Shown one piece after another: positions 1-7,404 of a stretch of 12,794 nucleotides of DNA. Under the pieces are notes generated by a model, which ran no database searches, was not told the origin of the DNA, and was given only the letters and a program-made list of their open reading frames with translations. Each line of letters begins with the position of its first letter. Positions within the stretch are counted from its first letter, which is position 1. The DNA lies in assembly GCA_918219625.1 (NCBI GenBank), contig CAKJXT010000069.1, positions 1 through 12,794 of the forward strand, given 5' to 3'. The position numbers and the translations under genes were made by a program. Source of the stretch: Bacilli bacterium. Its GTDB lineage: Bacteria > Bacillota_I > Bacilli_A > RF39 > UBA660.

Positions 1-22
1 TGTTATAGCGTTTGTATAAAAG

Positions 23-47
23 ATAGATTGAAGAATCTATTTTTTTT
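23..47 (+). terminator. Intrinsic terminator upstream of rhuM
   Basis: A 7-bp perfect stem (ATAGATT / AATCTAT) with a four-base GAAG loop runs into eight T residues. It probably ends transcription of a gene lying left of the window and insulates the rhuM promoter that starts 11 bases later. Confidence 0.75.
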
Positions 48-57
48 ATAAAAATAA

Positions 58-86
58 TTGACATACAATTGTTTGTATTATATAAT
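58..86 (+). promoter_or_regulatory. Consensus sigma-A promoter of rhuM with a putative operator in the spacer
   Basis: TTGACA (58-63), a 17-base spacer and TATAAT (81-86) match the vegetative consensus exactly. The spacer carries an inverted repeat, ATACAA (63-68) / TTGTAT (73-78), around four bases (TTGT). A repressor or autoregulator bound there would block polymerase. The promoter is seen directly; the operator role is inference. Confidence 0.8.
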
Positions 87-133
87 TTCTATGATGAAAA
101 ACAAAAGAGTATAAATACAAAGGAGATGAGCAA

Positions 134-1147
134 ATGACAAAAGATTTACTTATAAGAAGCAGTGCTGAGGAATTTATTACTTTCAAACTTCAAGAAAAAG
201 AAAAGGGTATTCAAATTAGATATGAAAACGAAAACCTATGGATGACACAAAAAGCCATTGCTGAATTATTCAATGTCGGAAGACCTGCAATTACGAAGCA
301 TTTATCCAATATATTTAATGATAATGAATTAGATAAGAGTTCAGTATGTTCCAAAATGGAACATACTGCAGAAGACGGAAAAAAATATAAAACAGAATAT
401 TACAACTTGGATGCAATAATATCTGTTGGATATAGGGTAAATTCAATTAGAGCAACGCAATTCAGAAGATGGGCTACTAATGTTTTGAAAACATTTACTA
501 TTCAAGGCTATGTCTTAGATAAAGAAAGAATGAAAAATGGATCATTTATTGATAAAGATTACTTTGAAAGATTATTAGAAGAAATAAGAGAAATAAGACT
601 ATCAGAAAGAAGATTTTATCAAAAAGTAACAGATATATATGCAACAAGCATAGATTATGACCCAAAGTCACCTATATCGATTAACTTTTTTAAGAAAGTT
701 CAAAATAAAATGCATTATGCAGTATCTAGACAAACAGCAGCTGAAATAATATATGATAGAGCAAATAGTGAAAAAGACAATATGGGACTTACATCATGGA
801 AAAATTCACCTGATGGCAAAATAATGAAATCTGATGTTATAATTGCTAAGAACTATTTATCTAAAGAAGAATTACAAGATTTAGAAGGCATTGTAAGTGC
901 ATTTTTGGAAATTGCAGAAAACAGGGCAAGAAGACATATACCAATGACAATGGAAGATTGGGCAACAAGAATAGATAAGTTTTTACTTGCTGATGATAGA
1001 GATATACTTAAAGATTCAGGAAAAATATCACATGAAATTGCTTGTGATAAAGCACTAACTGAATTTGAAAAATATAGAGTTAAGCAAGATAAGATATATA
1101 AATCTGATTTTGATTTATTACTTGAAGAAAACTTAAATGAAATCTGA
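134..1147 (+). CDS. rhuM: RhuM family protein (virulence RhuM / DNA-binding, KilA-N/Bro-like group)
   Basis: This is a 337-residue protein, full length for the RhuM family (first named in a Salmonella pathogenicity island; molecular role still unclear). Residues 36-62 (WMTQKAIAELF...) resemble a winged-helix DNA-binding segment. The family blocks YYNLDAIISVGYRV (89-102) and ATQFRRWAT (107-115) are intact, followed by a long charged C-terminal part (about 180-337). AGGAG at 121-125, eight bases upstream, fixes the start. It is a single-gene unit between terminators with its own strong promoter. Codon use favours T-ending codons (GAT, ATT, CTT), unlike the A/C-ending genes that follow, which suggests acquisition. 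A decayed paralogue lies at 8857-9141. Family assignment is firm. A role in phage or mobile-element conflict is inferred from the company RhuM, DinD and Bro-N proteins usually keep. Confidence 0.88.
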   Translation: MTKDLLIRSSAEEFITFKLQEKEKGIQIRYENENLWMTQKAIAELFNVGRPAITKHLSNIFNDNELDKSSVCSKMEHTAEDGKKYKTEYYNLDAIISVGYRVNSIRATQFRRWATNVLKTFTIQGYVLDKERMKNGSFIDKDYFERLLEEIREIRLSERRFYQKVTDIYATSIDYDPKSPISINFFKKVQNKMHYAVSRQTAAEIIYDRANSEKDNMGLTSWKNSPDGKIMKSDVIIAKNYLSKEELQDLEGIVSAFLEIAENRARRHIPMTMEDWATRIDKFLLADDRDILKDSGKISHEIACDKALTEFEKYRVKQDKIYKSDFDLLLEENLNEI

Positions 1148-1160
1148 TAAATAATAAATC

Positions 1161-1191
1161 GAGGTGGATTATAGATAATCTACCTCTTTTT
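1161..1191 (+). terminator. Intrinsic terminator after rhuM
   Basis: A 10-bp stem (1161-1170 with 1177-1186, one G-T pair) and a six-base loop (ATAGAT) are followed by five T. The last T is also the first base of the extended -10 element of the next gene, so terminator and promoter abut. Confidence 0.85.
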
Positions 1192-1192
1192 A

Positions 1193-1201
1193 TGCTATAA
1201 T
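1193..1201 (+). promoter_or_regulatory. Extended -10 promoter of the LOG-GrpB-UDG-APH operon
   Basis: TGCTATAAT has the TG extension (1193-1194) and TATAAT (1196-1201). No good -35 box is possible because the terminator T-run and stem occupy that space. The predicted start, about 1208, leaves a short leader with AAGGTG at 1213-1218. Confidence 0.75.
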
Positions 1202-1225
1202 CTTTAAAGAAAAAGGTGAATAAAA

Positions 1226-1756
1226 ATGATAGTATTTATGGGATGTTCAAGTTCAAATGATGTAGAAGATATATATTTAAAACAAACGGAACAATTAGCG
1301 CAACTGCTTTGTAAATACAATTGCACTTTAATGTTTGGTTCTTCTGAAGATGGAATGATGGGAATGATATATAAAACATTTAAAAAAAACAAATGTAAAG
1401 TAATATCAGTATTACCAAAAGAAAACTATGGAATGTTATCTGAAGTTGATGCAGAAGAAAAAATATATGTTAATAAAACAAGTGATCAACTAAAATATCT
1501 TGTTAATAATGGAGATATGACAATCATACTACCAGGAAGCTTTGGTACAATGGCAGAACTAATGACATCAATACAATGCAAAAAACTAGGTGAACATAAT
1601 AAAAAAATAATTATATTTAATAGAAATGGATTCTTTGACAATATATTAAAATACTTTAAAAAATTAGAACAAGAAAAATTTGACTTATATGATCAAACTC
1701 AACTATATGACGTAATAAACGATTATAGTGAAATAGAAAAATATATGGAGGTATAA
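1226..1756 (+). CDS. LOG-family (lysine decarboxylase-like fold) protein
   Basis: A 176-residue Rossmann-type protein. The LOG signatures are present: GSSEDGMMG (38-46) matches the glycine-rich nucleotide loop, and PGSFGTMAE (103-111) matches the PGGxGTxxE motif with Glu111. Classical LOG enzymes hydrolyse nucleoside 5'-monophosphates to base plus ribose 5-phosphate. Here the conserved Arg about 15 residues before the PGG motif appears to be Gln88, and the second Gly of PGG is Ser, so cytokinin-type phosphoribohydrolase activity should not be assumed. It is the first gene of a four-gene operon. The next ATG starts one base after its stop, so translation is probably coupled. The start follows AAGGTG (1213-1218) with seven bases between. 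Family is clear; reaction is uncertain. Confidence 0.8.
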   Translation: MIVFMGCSSSNDVEDIYLKQTEQLAQLLCKYNCTLMFGSSEDGMMGMIYKTFKKNKCKVISVLPKENYGMLSEVDAEEKIYVNKTSDQLKYLVNNGDMTIILPGSFGTMAELMTSIQCKKLGEHNKKIIIFNRNGFFDNILKYFKKLEQEKFDLYDQTQLYDVINDYSEIEKYMEV

Positions 1757-1757
1757 A

Positions 1758-2300
1758 ATGAAAAATATTGGATTGAAACGAAAAGCACCTCTAGAATTAT
1801 TAGACTATAGAGAAGACTACAAAGAAATATACGAAGAAGAAAAAGAAGAACTATTAAAAATATATAAAGACAAAATAAAACAAATAGACCATGTAGGAAG
1901 TACAAGTATAAAAGGTATTAAATCAAAACCAATCATAGATATTTTAATTCAAACAGATGATTTAGAAGACTTCATAGAATTTACAGAAAAAACTGTAGAG
2001 GGAGAAACATATACAGTAAAAAAAGAACCTACACTAGGAAAAGATTACTTAATTAGAAAAGAAGAAGATGGAAAAGTAAAAGCATTTATTCATGTATATA
2101 AAACAGGAGATATGAATGGAATAACATCTATTATGTTCAGGGACTATCTAAATAATCATGAAGATGAAAGAAAAAGATATGAAGCATTAAAAATAGAACT
2201 ATATAATAAATATAAAAATGAAAGAAAAAAATACACATCAGGAAAAGACCAATATATAAAAGAAGTTATCGCTAAAGCAATTAAGGAATCAAAAAAATAA
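1758..2300 (+). CDS. GrpB family protein (UPF0157, nucleotidyltransferase-like fold)
   Basis: A 180-residue protein of normal GrpB/UPF0157 length. The family core is at about 45-64: HVGSTS, then KSKPIIDILI, the GSTS-plus-acidic arrangement of the nucleotidyltransferase-like fold. Later family positions (YLIRKEE, HVYKTGD, FRDYLNNH) also fit. No member of this family in bacteria has a well-settled reaction, so only a nucleotidyltransferase-like fold is claimed. The C-terminal third is highly charged and probably helical. The start is one base after the LOG stop, and GGAGG at 1747-1751 inside the end of the LOG gene serves as ribosome binding site. Codons are A/C-ending, as in its operon partners. 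Confidence 0.85.
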   Translation: MKNIGLKRKAPLELLDYREDYKEIYEEEKEELLKIYKDKIKQIDHVGSTSIKGIKSKPIIDILIQTDDLEDFIEFTEKTVEGETYTVKKEPTLGKDYLIRKEEDGKVKAFIHVYKTGDMNGITSIMFRDYLNNHEDERKRYEALKIELYNKYKNERKKYTSGKDQYIKEVIAKAIKESKK

Positions 2301-2309
2301 GGTGATAAA

Positions 2310-2972
2310 GTGACTCTAGAAGACTTAAAAATAGAATATGATAAACTACAATTAAAATATGGAGATAAAACTCTAGACTCAATTTATAATGGGGGATGCA
2401 TAAATAATCCAGATATATGCTTTGTATTTATGAATCCAACAAAAAGAAATATAGCTTCAAATAAAAATTGGAAAGGCTTAAAATCTCCATGGATAGGTAC
2501 TAAAAATATATGGGATTTATTCTATAAAACAAACTTATTAGATAAAGAAATATATGAAAAAATAAGAAATACTACAGGACCAAAATGGACAGAAGATTTC
2601 GCAAATACTGTATATGAAAATGTAAAAAAACATAAATACTTCATAACAAACTTAGGAAAATGCACACAAATAGATGCTAGACCACTACCAGATAGTGTAT
2701 ATAAAAAATATCTAAACTTATTTAAAAAAGAAATAGAAATAATAAATCCAAAAGCAATAATACTATTTGGAAATCAAGTATCATCCATAGTACTAAATAA
2801 AAATATTTCAGTATCAAAATGTAGAAAACAAAAATTTATAAAAAAAATAAACAAAAAAGAATACTCATTTTATCCAGTATTTTATCCAGTAGGTAATGGA
2901 ATATTTAATATAGATAAATCAATAGAAGATATAAAATATATAATTGAAAATATTAAAGAAAAGGTAGTATAG
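2310..2972 (+). CDS. Uracil-DNA glycosylase superfamily-like protein
   Basis: A 220-residue protein starting at GTG (2310), with AAGGTG at 2299-2304 as ribosome binding site. Segments fit the UDG superfamily fold: FVFMNPTKRN (38-47) at the place of the catalytic-loop GxNPG-like motif, a central INPKAIILFGNQ strand (about 146-157), and a late YPVGNG in place of the HPS-type loop. Members remove damaged bases or are repurposed as nucleic-acid sensors. The exact family is not certain because the standard catalytic motifs are altered. It lies nine bases after grpB, and its TAG stop abuts the ribosome binding site of the kinase gene. Alternative: an uncharacterised DUF with a UDG-like fold. Confidence 0.6.
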   Translation: MTLEDLKIEYDKLQLKYGDKTLDSIYNGGCINNPDICFVFMNPTKRNIASNKNWKGLKSPWIGTKNIWDLFYKTNLLDKEIYEKIRNTTGPKWTEDFANTVYENVKKHKYFITNLGKCTQIDARPLPDSVYKKYLNLFKKEIEIINPKAIILFGNQVSSIVLNKNISVSKCRKQKFIKKINKKEYSFYPVFYPVGNGIFNIDKSIEDIKYIIENIKEKVV

Positions 2973-2980
2973 GTGATAAC

Positions 2981-3760
2981 ATGAATTTAGAAAAAATCAT
3001 TAAAGATAATTATAATTTAGATATTAATAGTATAACAAAAAATGAAGACTCATCAGATGGAAATGTATATAACATTAAAACAAATAATAACAAATATATT
3101 GCTAAAATATATAGTGAAAAAGAAAAAGCAGAAAATATGGTGAATTTACACACTTCATTAAATAAATTATATATACCCAAAATAATTATGACAAAAAATA
3201 ATAAATATTTATTAGAAATAGAAAACAAATATATTATTATCTATTCATTTTTAGAAGGAAAACAAATAAGCAAATACATTAAGGAAAACAATGATAAATA
3301 TAATAAAGAAGTAATAATATTAATCGCAAAAGAACTAAAGAAATTCCATGATTTAACACTAAATAAAAAATACAATTTAAAAACAATAGAATTTGCTAAT
3401 AACTTAGAAAGACAATCCATTTTACACTTCGACTTAACAAAAGAAAATATATTTATAAAAGACAATAAAATAGGTTTCATAGACTTTGATGATGCAAAAT
3501 ATGGTGATTCTGTTTGTGATATAGGAATACTATTAAGTTTCCTGTTTGTATCTAAAAAAAGAGGCGTTGATAAAGACAGTATAAAAATATTCTTAGATAA
3601 TTACTATGAAAATGAAGAGTTAAAAAATAAAGAATTAAAATTTATTAGTAAATATATAATTAATTGGGTTGATTATATAGAAGATGGACATGAATTTGAT
3701 AGTTCATTAAAAGATAGTTTCGAATTTAAAAAAATAAACGCTGAAAATATAATTAGTTGA
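2981..3760 (+). CDS. APH/choline-kinase-type phosphotransferase
   Basis: A 259-residue kinase-fold protein. Lys42 in YIAKIYS sits at the ATP-binding lysine position. The catalytic loop is HFDLTKEN (149-156, HxDxxxxN) and the metal-binding segment is DFDDA (168-172). Such enzymes phosphorylate small hydroxylated molecules (aminoglycosides, choline, homoserine, nucleoside-like substrates); the sequence does not say which. The stretch between the N-lobe and the catalytic loop is short. The start follows AGGTG (2971-2975), which overlaps the stop of the previous gene. It is the last gene of the operon: its TGA lies inside the terminator stem. Resistance should not be inferred from family membership alone. 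Confidence 0.82.
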   Translation: MNLEKIIKDNYNLDINSITKNEDSSDGNVYNIKTNNNKYIAKIYSEKEKAENMVNLHTSLNKLYIPKIIMTKNNKYLLEIENKYIIIYSFLEGKQISKYIKENNDKYNKEVIILIAKELKKFHDLTLNKKYNLKTIEFANNLERQSILHFDLTKENIFIKDNKIGFIDFDDAKYGDSVCDIGILLSFLFVSKKRGVDKDSIKIFLDNYYENEELKNKELKFISKYIINWVDYIEDGHEFDSSLKDSFEFKKINAENIIS

Positions 3761-3788
3761 TAGATTTATAGAAAATCTATCTTTTTTT
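3759..3788 (+). terminator. Intrinsic terminator of the first operon
   Basis: A perfect 9-bp stem (GATAGATTT 3759-3767 with 3773-3781), a five-base loop and seven T. The last two bases of the kinase stop codon are part of the stem. The T-run flows directly into the next promoter. Confidence 0.88.
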
Positions 3789-3789
3789 A

Positions 3790-3798
3790 TGATATAAT
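3790..3798 (+). promoter_or_regulatory. Extended -10 promoter of the deaminase operon
   Basis: TGATATAAT has TG at 3790-3791 and TATAAT at 3793-3798, immediately after the T-run. Downstream bases (ATTAAAGAAAAAGGTGAAT) nearly copy those of the promoter at 1193, so the two junctions are related modules. Confidence 0.75.
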
Positions 3799-3821
3799 CA
3801 TTAAAGAAAAAGGTGAATTAT

Positions 3822-4256
3822 ATGACTGATGAACAATTTATAGATATCGCAATAGAAATAAGTAAAAAAGCTAAATACCCATATGGTGCAATAATTGTAA
3901 AAGATGGAAAAATAATTGGTAGAAGTGATGATAAAACACTAATGGAAACAAGCATGTATTCTCATGCTGAACTAGAAGCAATTGAAAGTGCATCAAAAGA
4001 AAAAAATCTATATGGAGACCTAGAAGGAACAACACTATATGTATCATGTGAACCATGTATGATGTGTATGGGCGCTATTTTATATGAAGGTATTTCAAAA
4101 ATAGTCTTTGCAGCAACACTTCAAGATAGTAATGACTATTATTGTCCTGAAATAATAACTAATATAGATGAATTAGTTAAATACTCAAATAAAAAAATAG
4201 AAATAATAAAAGAACTACATAGAGAACAAGCAGTACAAATATTAAAACAAAAATAA
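3822..4256 (+). CDS. Zinc-dependent nucleoside/nucleobase deaminase (CDA superfamily)
   Basis: A 144-residue protein of the cytidine/guanine/tRNA-adenosine deaminase superfamily, which hydrolytically removes an exocyclic amino group from a base. The zinc and catalytic residues are clear: HAE (48-50; His ligand and Glu proton shuttle) and PCMMC (78-82; two Cys ligands). The substrate cannot be read from sequence; guanine-deaminase-like or TadA-like are the closest options. I start at ATG 3822, nine bases downstream of an in-frame GTG (3813), because that GTG is itself part of the ribosome binding site AAGGTG. It is the first gene of the second operon. Confidence 0.85.
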   Translation: MTDEQFIDIAIEISKKAKYPYGAIIVKDGKIIGRSDDKTLMETSMYSHAELEAIESASKEKNLYGDLEGTTLYVSCEPCMMCMGAILYEGISKIVFAATLQDSNDYYCPEIITNIDELVKYSNKKIEIIKELHREQAVQILKQK

Positions 4257-4270
4257 AAGAGGTAAGCAAA

Positions 4271-4903
4271 ATGAAAAATTATATTAAATTAAATATTATT
4301 CCAATAATAATTGAATTGATATTTATTATATCATGCTTATTAATTAAAGAAGAAAATATAATATATACAAATTTTTTATTTTATCTTATATTATTGATAT
4401 ATTTTATAATTACAAGAAACATTTCAATAAAAAACTGGATCAAAAACTTAAAAAGTGGAAAAAAATTTTGGAAACAAGTTTTTATAACTTTTTTAGGTCT
4501 TATGTTAGCTTTCCTTTTTACAACAATTCTAGAAAATAAATTATCAATGTTAGATAGTGGAATGATAAAATTAAGAACAGATTCATGGTTAAAAATAATT
4601 ATATTCACATTATCAACAATTTTTTTACCAGCAATTGTTGAAGAGACTTTTTTTAGAAAAAATATGATCATAGATAAAAATAAAAAAGTCTTAATAATAA
4701 GTACACTATTTAGTATGTTTCTATTTGGATTAGAACATGCTCTTTCTATATGGGGAATATTCCTAACAATGCTTTGGGCATTACCACTAAGCATTTCATA
4801 TATAAAAACAAAAAACATATATATTCCAATGACCGCACACTTTATAGGAAATGTTTTATGCAATGGAATAGACATTATATTTATAATAATTTCAATGTTA
4901 TAA
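4271..4903 (+). CDS. CPBP family intramembrane metalloprotease (CAAX-protease/bacteriocin-processing type)
   Basis: A 210-residue integral membrane protein with hydrophobic spans at about 7-25, 33-49, 69-87, 107-123, 139-153, 157-178 and 195-209. The family motifs are in order: EETFFR (124-129, EExxxR), FGLEH (152-156) with His156, and TAHFIGN (188-194) with His190 and Asn194. CPBP proteins are membrane proteases linked to prenyl-protein processing, bacteriocin immunity or signalling; the substrate here is unknown. GAGG at 4259-4262 is the ribosome binding site, nine bases before the start. It is the only membrane gene among soluble enzymes of this operon. Confidence 0.85.
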   Translation: MKNYIKLNIIPIIIELIFIISCLLIKEENIIYTNFLFYLILLIYFIITRNISIKNWIKNLKSGKKFWKQVFITFLGLMLAFLFTTILENKLSMLDSGMIKLRTDSWLKIIIFTLSTIFLPAIVEETFFRKNMIIDKNKKVLIISTLFSMFLFGLEHALSIWGIFLTMLWALPLSISYIKTKNIYIPMTAHFIGNVLCNGIDIIFIIISML

Positions 4904-4927
4904 TAAAGTTAAACAAGAGGTGAAAAT

Positions 4928-5494
4928 ATGACTAAAATCGCAATTGATATTGATAATACAATATGTAATACAAGTGTTTTTTTTGGAAATCTTGCTATTA
5001 AATATGATAGAGAAGTATTACATAAAAATAATAATATTAATTTTGATAAAGTAGTACCTAGAAGTGATGAATGGACTAAAGAAGAACTATCAGGATTCAT
5101 AGAAAATATTTTTAATAAAGAATCAATAAACATACCAATAAAAGACGATGCTTCTTTATATATAAATAAATTAAAAGAAAAAGGCTTTGAAATATTATTT
5201 ATAACAAATAGAGGAATTAAAGAAGATGACTATACAGATCTAATAGTTCCAGAATATCTAGAAAAAAATAATATTCCATACGATAATATAATAACAAAAA
5301 CAAATGATAAATATAAATATTTATATGACTGTGATTATTTCATAGATGACATGATTAAAAATTGTGAAGAAGCATTAGAAAACTCAAATAGTAAAGTAAT
5401 AATGATGACAACAAATAAAACAAAAGACTATAACAATGATAAAATATTTAAAGCAAATAATTGGAAAGAAATATATAATTACATAATAGAATAA
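4928..5494 (+). CDS. HAD-family 5'(3')-deoxyribonucleotidase (NT5C type)
   Basis: A 188-residue HAD phosphatase of the NT5C group, which dephosphorylates (deoxy)nucleoside monophosphates. Motif I is DIDNT (7-11; Asp7 nucleophile, Asp9 acid/base), motif II ITNR (92-95), and motif IV FIDD (138-141). The cap between residues 20 and 80 is short and helical, as usual for this group. AGAGGTG at 4916-4922 precedes the start. The reading frame stays open for 29 codons after the TAA, up to the start of the next gene (see 5495-5584). Its position near a deaminase and a P-loop kinase fits nucleotide salvage or pool control, which is inference. Confidence 0.85.
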   Translation: MTKIAIDIDNTICNTSVFFGNLAIKYDREVLHKNNNINFDKVVPRSDEWTKEELSGFIENIFNKESINIPIKDDASLYINKLKEKGFEILFITNRGIKEDDYTDLIVPEYLEKNNIPYDNIITKTNDKYKYLYDCDYFIDDMIKNCEEALENSNSKVIMMTTNKTKDYNNDKIFKANNWKEIYNYIIE

Positions 5495-5584
5495 GATAAA
5501 AAACTAATACAAGAAGATGAATCACATGTTGTTGAATTTATCGCTAATAGTATAAATAAAAAAGGAGTTAATGAAAATGAATAA
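5495..5584 (+). other. Protein-like in-frame remnant between the HAD and DUF362 genes
   Basis: Directly after the HAD stop, and in the same frame, lie 29 sense codons (DKKLIQEDESHVVEF...) ending in a TAA at 5582 that overlaps the DUF362 start region. There is no start codon with a ribosome binding site. It reads like the tail of a lost gene or of a once longer HAD protein. I do not recognise it. Chance is possible at this length. Confidence 0.25.
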
Positions 5585-6548
5585 AGATGGAAGAAAATAT
5601 ATCCCATTTAATGAAAGAAAAAGTGAAGAATCTATAGTATATTTCACTCGTGATTTAAGTAAAGAAGGACTAAAAAGAATATATGAAAAAGTAAATGAAA
5701 ATATAGACGGTAAGATTGCTATTAAACTACATACTGGAGAACCACATGGACCAAACATTATACCTAGAGAATGGGTAAAAGACTTTATTAAAAATGAATG
5801 TAAAGACGCAACTATTGTTGAAACAAATACATATTATGAGGGAGATAGATATACAACAAAGCAACATAGAGAAACACTAAAAATAAATGGTTGGGATTTT
5901 TGTCCTGTAGACATTATGGATGAAGATGGAACTATAGATTTACCAGTTAAAAATGGTAAATGGTTTGATCATATGACAATGGGGAAAAATATTGTTAACT
6001 ATGATTCATTAATAACACTTACACATTTCAAAGGACATACTATGGGAGGATTTGGCGGAAGTAATAAAAACCTAGGAATAGGATGCGCTGACGGTAGAAT
6101 AGGAAAAGCAATGATCCATACATATCCAGGAGAAGGACAATGGTCTATATCTGAAGAAGCCTTCATGGAAAGAATGACAGAAAGCACAAAAGCAGTTATA
6201 GATCACTTTAAAGATAAAATTACATTTGTAAATGTAATGAGAAATATGAGTGTATCATGTGATTGCGAAGGAGTTGCAGCAGAACCTGTAGTAACACCAA
6301 ATGTTGGAATTCTAGCATCAAGAGATATATGTGCACTAGATACAGCTTGTGTTGATTTAGTATATGCAATGAATAATGAAGAAAATCATGCCTTAGTAGA
6401 AAGAATTGAAACAAGACACGGATTAAGACAATTATCATATATGCATGAATTAGGTATGGGTAATACAAAATATAAAATAATTGATATTGATAAAAATATA
6501 GAAATAACACAAAAAGAAGCAGTAAAAGACTTAAAACCTTTTAAATAA
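5577..6548 (+). CDS. DUF362 domain protein
   Basis: About 323 residues of a DUF362 protein, a family often annotated as uncharacterised Fe-S-centre proteins. Typical features are KLHTGEPHGP near the N-terminus, a THFKGHTMGGFGG segment and the following NLGIGCADGRIGKA stretch, then CDCEG in the C-terminal half and a DTACVDLVY helix. No ferredoxin-type CxxCxxC cluster is visible, so any iron-sulfur role rests on isolated cysteines. An ATG at 5571 is also possible, but it lies three bases after AAAGGAG (5561-5567), whereas 5577 lies nine bases after it, so 5577 is preferred. It is the last gene of the operon. No terminator follows directly; a dinD remnant abuts the stop. Family firm, biochemical role unknown. 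Confidence 0.8.
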   Translation: MNKDGRKYIPFNERKSEESIVYFTRDLSKEGLKRIYEKVNENIDGKIAIKLHTGEPHGPNIIPREWVKDFIKNECKDATIVETNTYYEGDRYTTKQHRETLKINGWDFCPVDIMDEDGTIDLPVKNGKWFDHMTMGKNIVNYDSLITLTHFKGHTMGGFGGSNKNLGIGCADGRIGKAMIHTYPGEGQWSISEEAFMERMTESTKAVIDHFKDKITFVNVMRNMSVSCDCEGVAAEPVVTPNVGILASRDICALDTACVDLVYAMNNEENHALVERIETRHGLRQLSYMHELGMGNTKYKIIDIDKNIEITQKEAVKDLKPFK

Positions 6549-6549
6549 T

Positions 6550-6761
6550 AAACATATTGATGAATTTGGTAATGAATATTGGTATGCAAGAGAATTACAA
6601 AAGGTACTGGATTATAAAAAGTGGGATAAGTTTCTAATGATATTTTAAATGCTCAAAAAGCCTGCAATAATAGTAATTACGATTCAAACTATCATTCTCT
6701 CCAAATGGGGAAATTGATAGATACTGGAAAAGGCGCAAAAACTCAAAATGTGATTAGTTAA
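6550..6761 (+). pseudogene. dinD: Decayed dinD-family (DNA-damage-inducible D) fragment
   Basis: From 6550 one frame reads KHIDEFGNEYWYARELQKVL and DYKKWDKF, a close match to the N-terminal domain of DinD. The frame breaks near 6634-6636 and resumes one base off as NDILNAQKACNNS... and HSLQMGKLIDTGKGAK, again DinD-like, ending at TAA 6759-6761. The first ~15 codons and most of the C-terminal half of a normal ~280-residue DinD are gone. The fragment begins two bases after the DUF362 stop, so a deletion joined the two. A further YLEETENK-stop tail at about 6785-6810 may be its original C-terminus. Confidence 0.7.
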
Positions 6762-6814
6762 AAAATAAATGAAGTTTAATATATTATTTAGAAGAAACAG
6801 AAAATAAATAATTT

Positions 6815-6845
6815 GGGGTAGATTATAGAAAATCCACCTTTTTTT
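6815..6845 (+). terminator. Intrinsic terminator closing the DUF362/dinD-remnant unit
   Basis: An 8-bp stem (6817-6824 with 6831-6838, one A-C mismatch), extended at the base by two G-T pairs, has the loop ATAGAA and seven T. It is the first terminator after the one at 3759-3788, so the second operon probably reads through the dinD remnant. Confidence 0.7.
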
Positions 6846-6846
6846 A

Positions 6847-6855
6847 TGCTATAAT
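6847..6855 (+). promoter_or_regulatory. Extended -10 promoter of the P-loop kinase operon
   Basis: TGCTATAAT follows the T-run with one base between. The next 16 bases (TGTAATGATTTTA...) almost copy those after the promoters at 10197 and 12543. Confidence 0.75.
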
Positions 6856-6883
6856 TGTAATGATTTTATAAAAGAGGATTTTT

Positions 6884-7372
6884 ATGTATAATAGAATATA
6901 TATTATTGGACCTGTTGGTAGTGGTAAAACAACATTATCAAAAATATTATCACAAAAACTAAATATAAAAAAATATGAATTAGACAAAATTGTATGGGAT
7001 GATGACAATGGTAATATTAAAAGAACTGATGATGAAATTAACAAACTATTTAATGAAATAATTAATAATAAATCTTGGATTATTGAAGATATTGGAAGAA
7101 AGAAATTTATTGATGGAATAAAAAAAGCAGATATAACTTATTATATAGATTTACCCAAAATAACAATATATAAAAGATGCATTACAAGATGGTTAAAACA
7201 AAAACTAGGTAAAGAAAAATATAATTATAAACCAACATTAAAAAGTTTAATTGAAATGTTAAATTGGGCAAAACAAGATATAAAAAATAAAAATGAAAAG
7301 ATAGAACGTATCAAAAACAATTCAAAAAATTATAAAATCTTAAAAAAGAAAGATATAAAAAAATTGATATAG
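6884..7372 (+). CDS. P-loop NTPase, adenylate-kinase / FlaR-like
   Basis: A 162-residue single-domain P-loop protein. Walker A is GPVGSGKT (9-16). A strand with Asp (about 80-95, KADITYYIDLP) follows, then the basic lid-like segment RCITRWLKQK (about 100-109). The closest annotation group is the small kinases called DNA topology modulation protein FlaR or AAA-family ATPases; most probably phosphorylate a nucleotide or related small molecule. The C-terminus is very lysine-rich. AGAGG at 6873-6877 sets the start. It is the first gene of a three-gene operon. The topology-modulation name is historical and not supported by anything in the sequence. Confidence 0.75.
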   Translation: MYNRIYIIGPVGSGKTTLSKILSQKLNIKKYELDKIVWDDDNGNIKRTDDEINKLFNEIINNKSWIIEDIGRKKFIDGIKKADITYYIDLPKITIYKRCITRWLKQKLGKEKYNYKPTLKSLIEMLNWAKQDIKNKNEKIERIKNNSKNYKILKKKDIKKLI

Positions 7373-7404
7373 ATTTATCTTAATAAAATATAGGAGGTAA
7401 CATA

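Noticed and set aside
3813..3821. GTG start three codons upstream for the deaminase
   Set aside because: The GTG is part of the AAGGTG ribosome binding site; ATG at 3822 has proper spacing and matches the family N-terminus.
4381..4875. Long reading frame on the minus strand opposite the CPBP gene
   Set aside because: It is a shadow of the protease coding sequence. It has no ribosome binding site or family motifs, while the + strand carries all CPBP motifs. The same holds for the other minus-strand frames.
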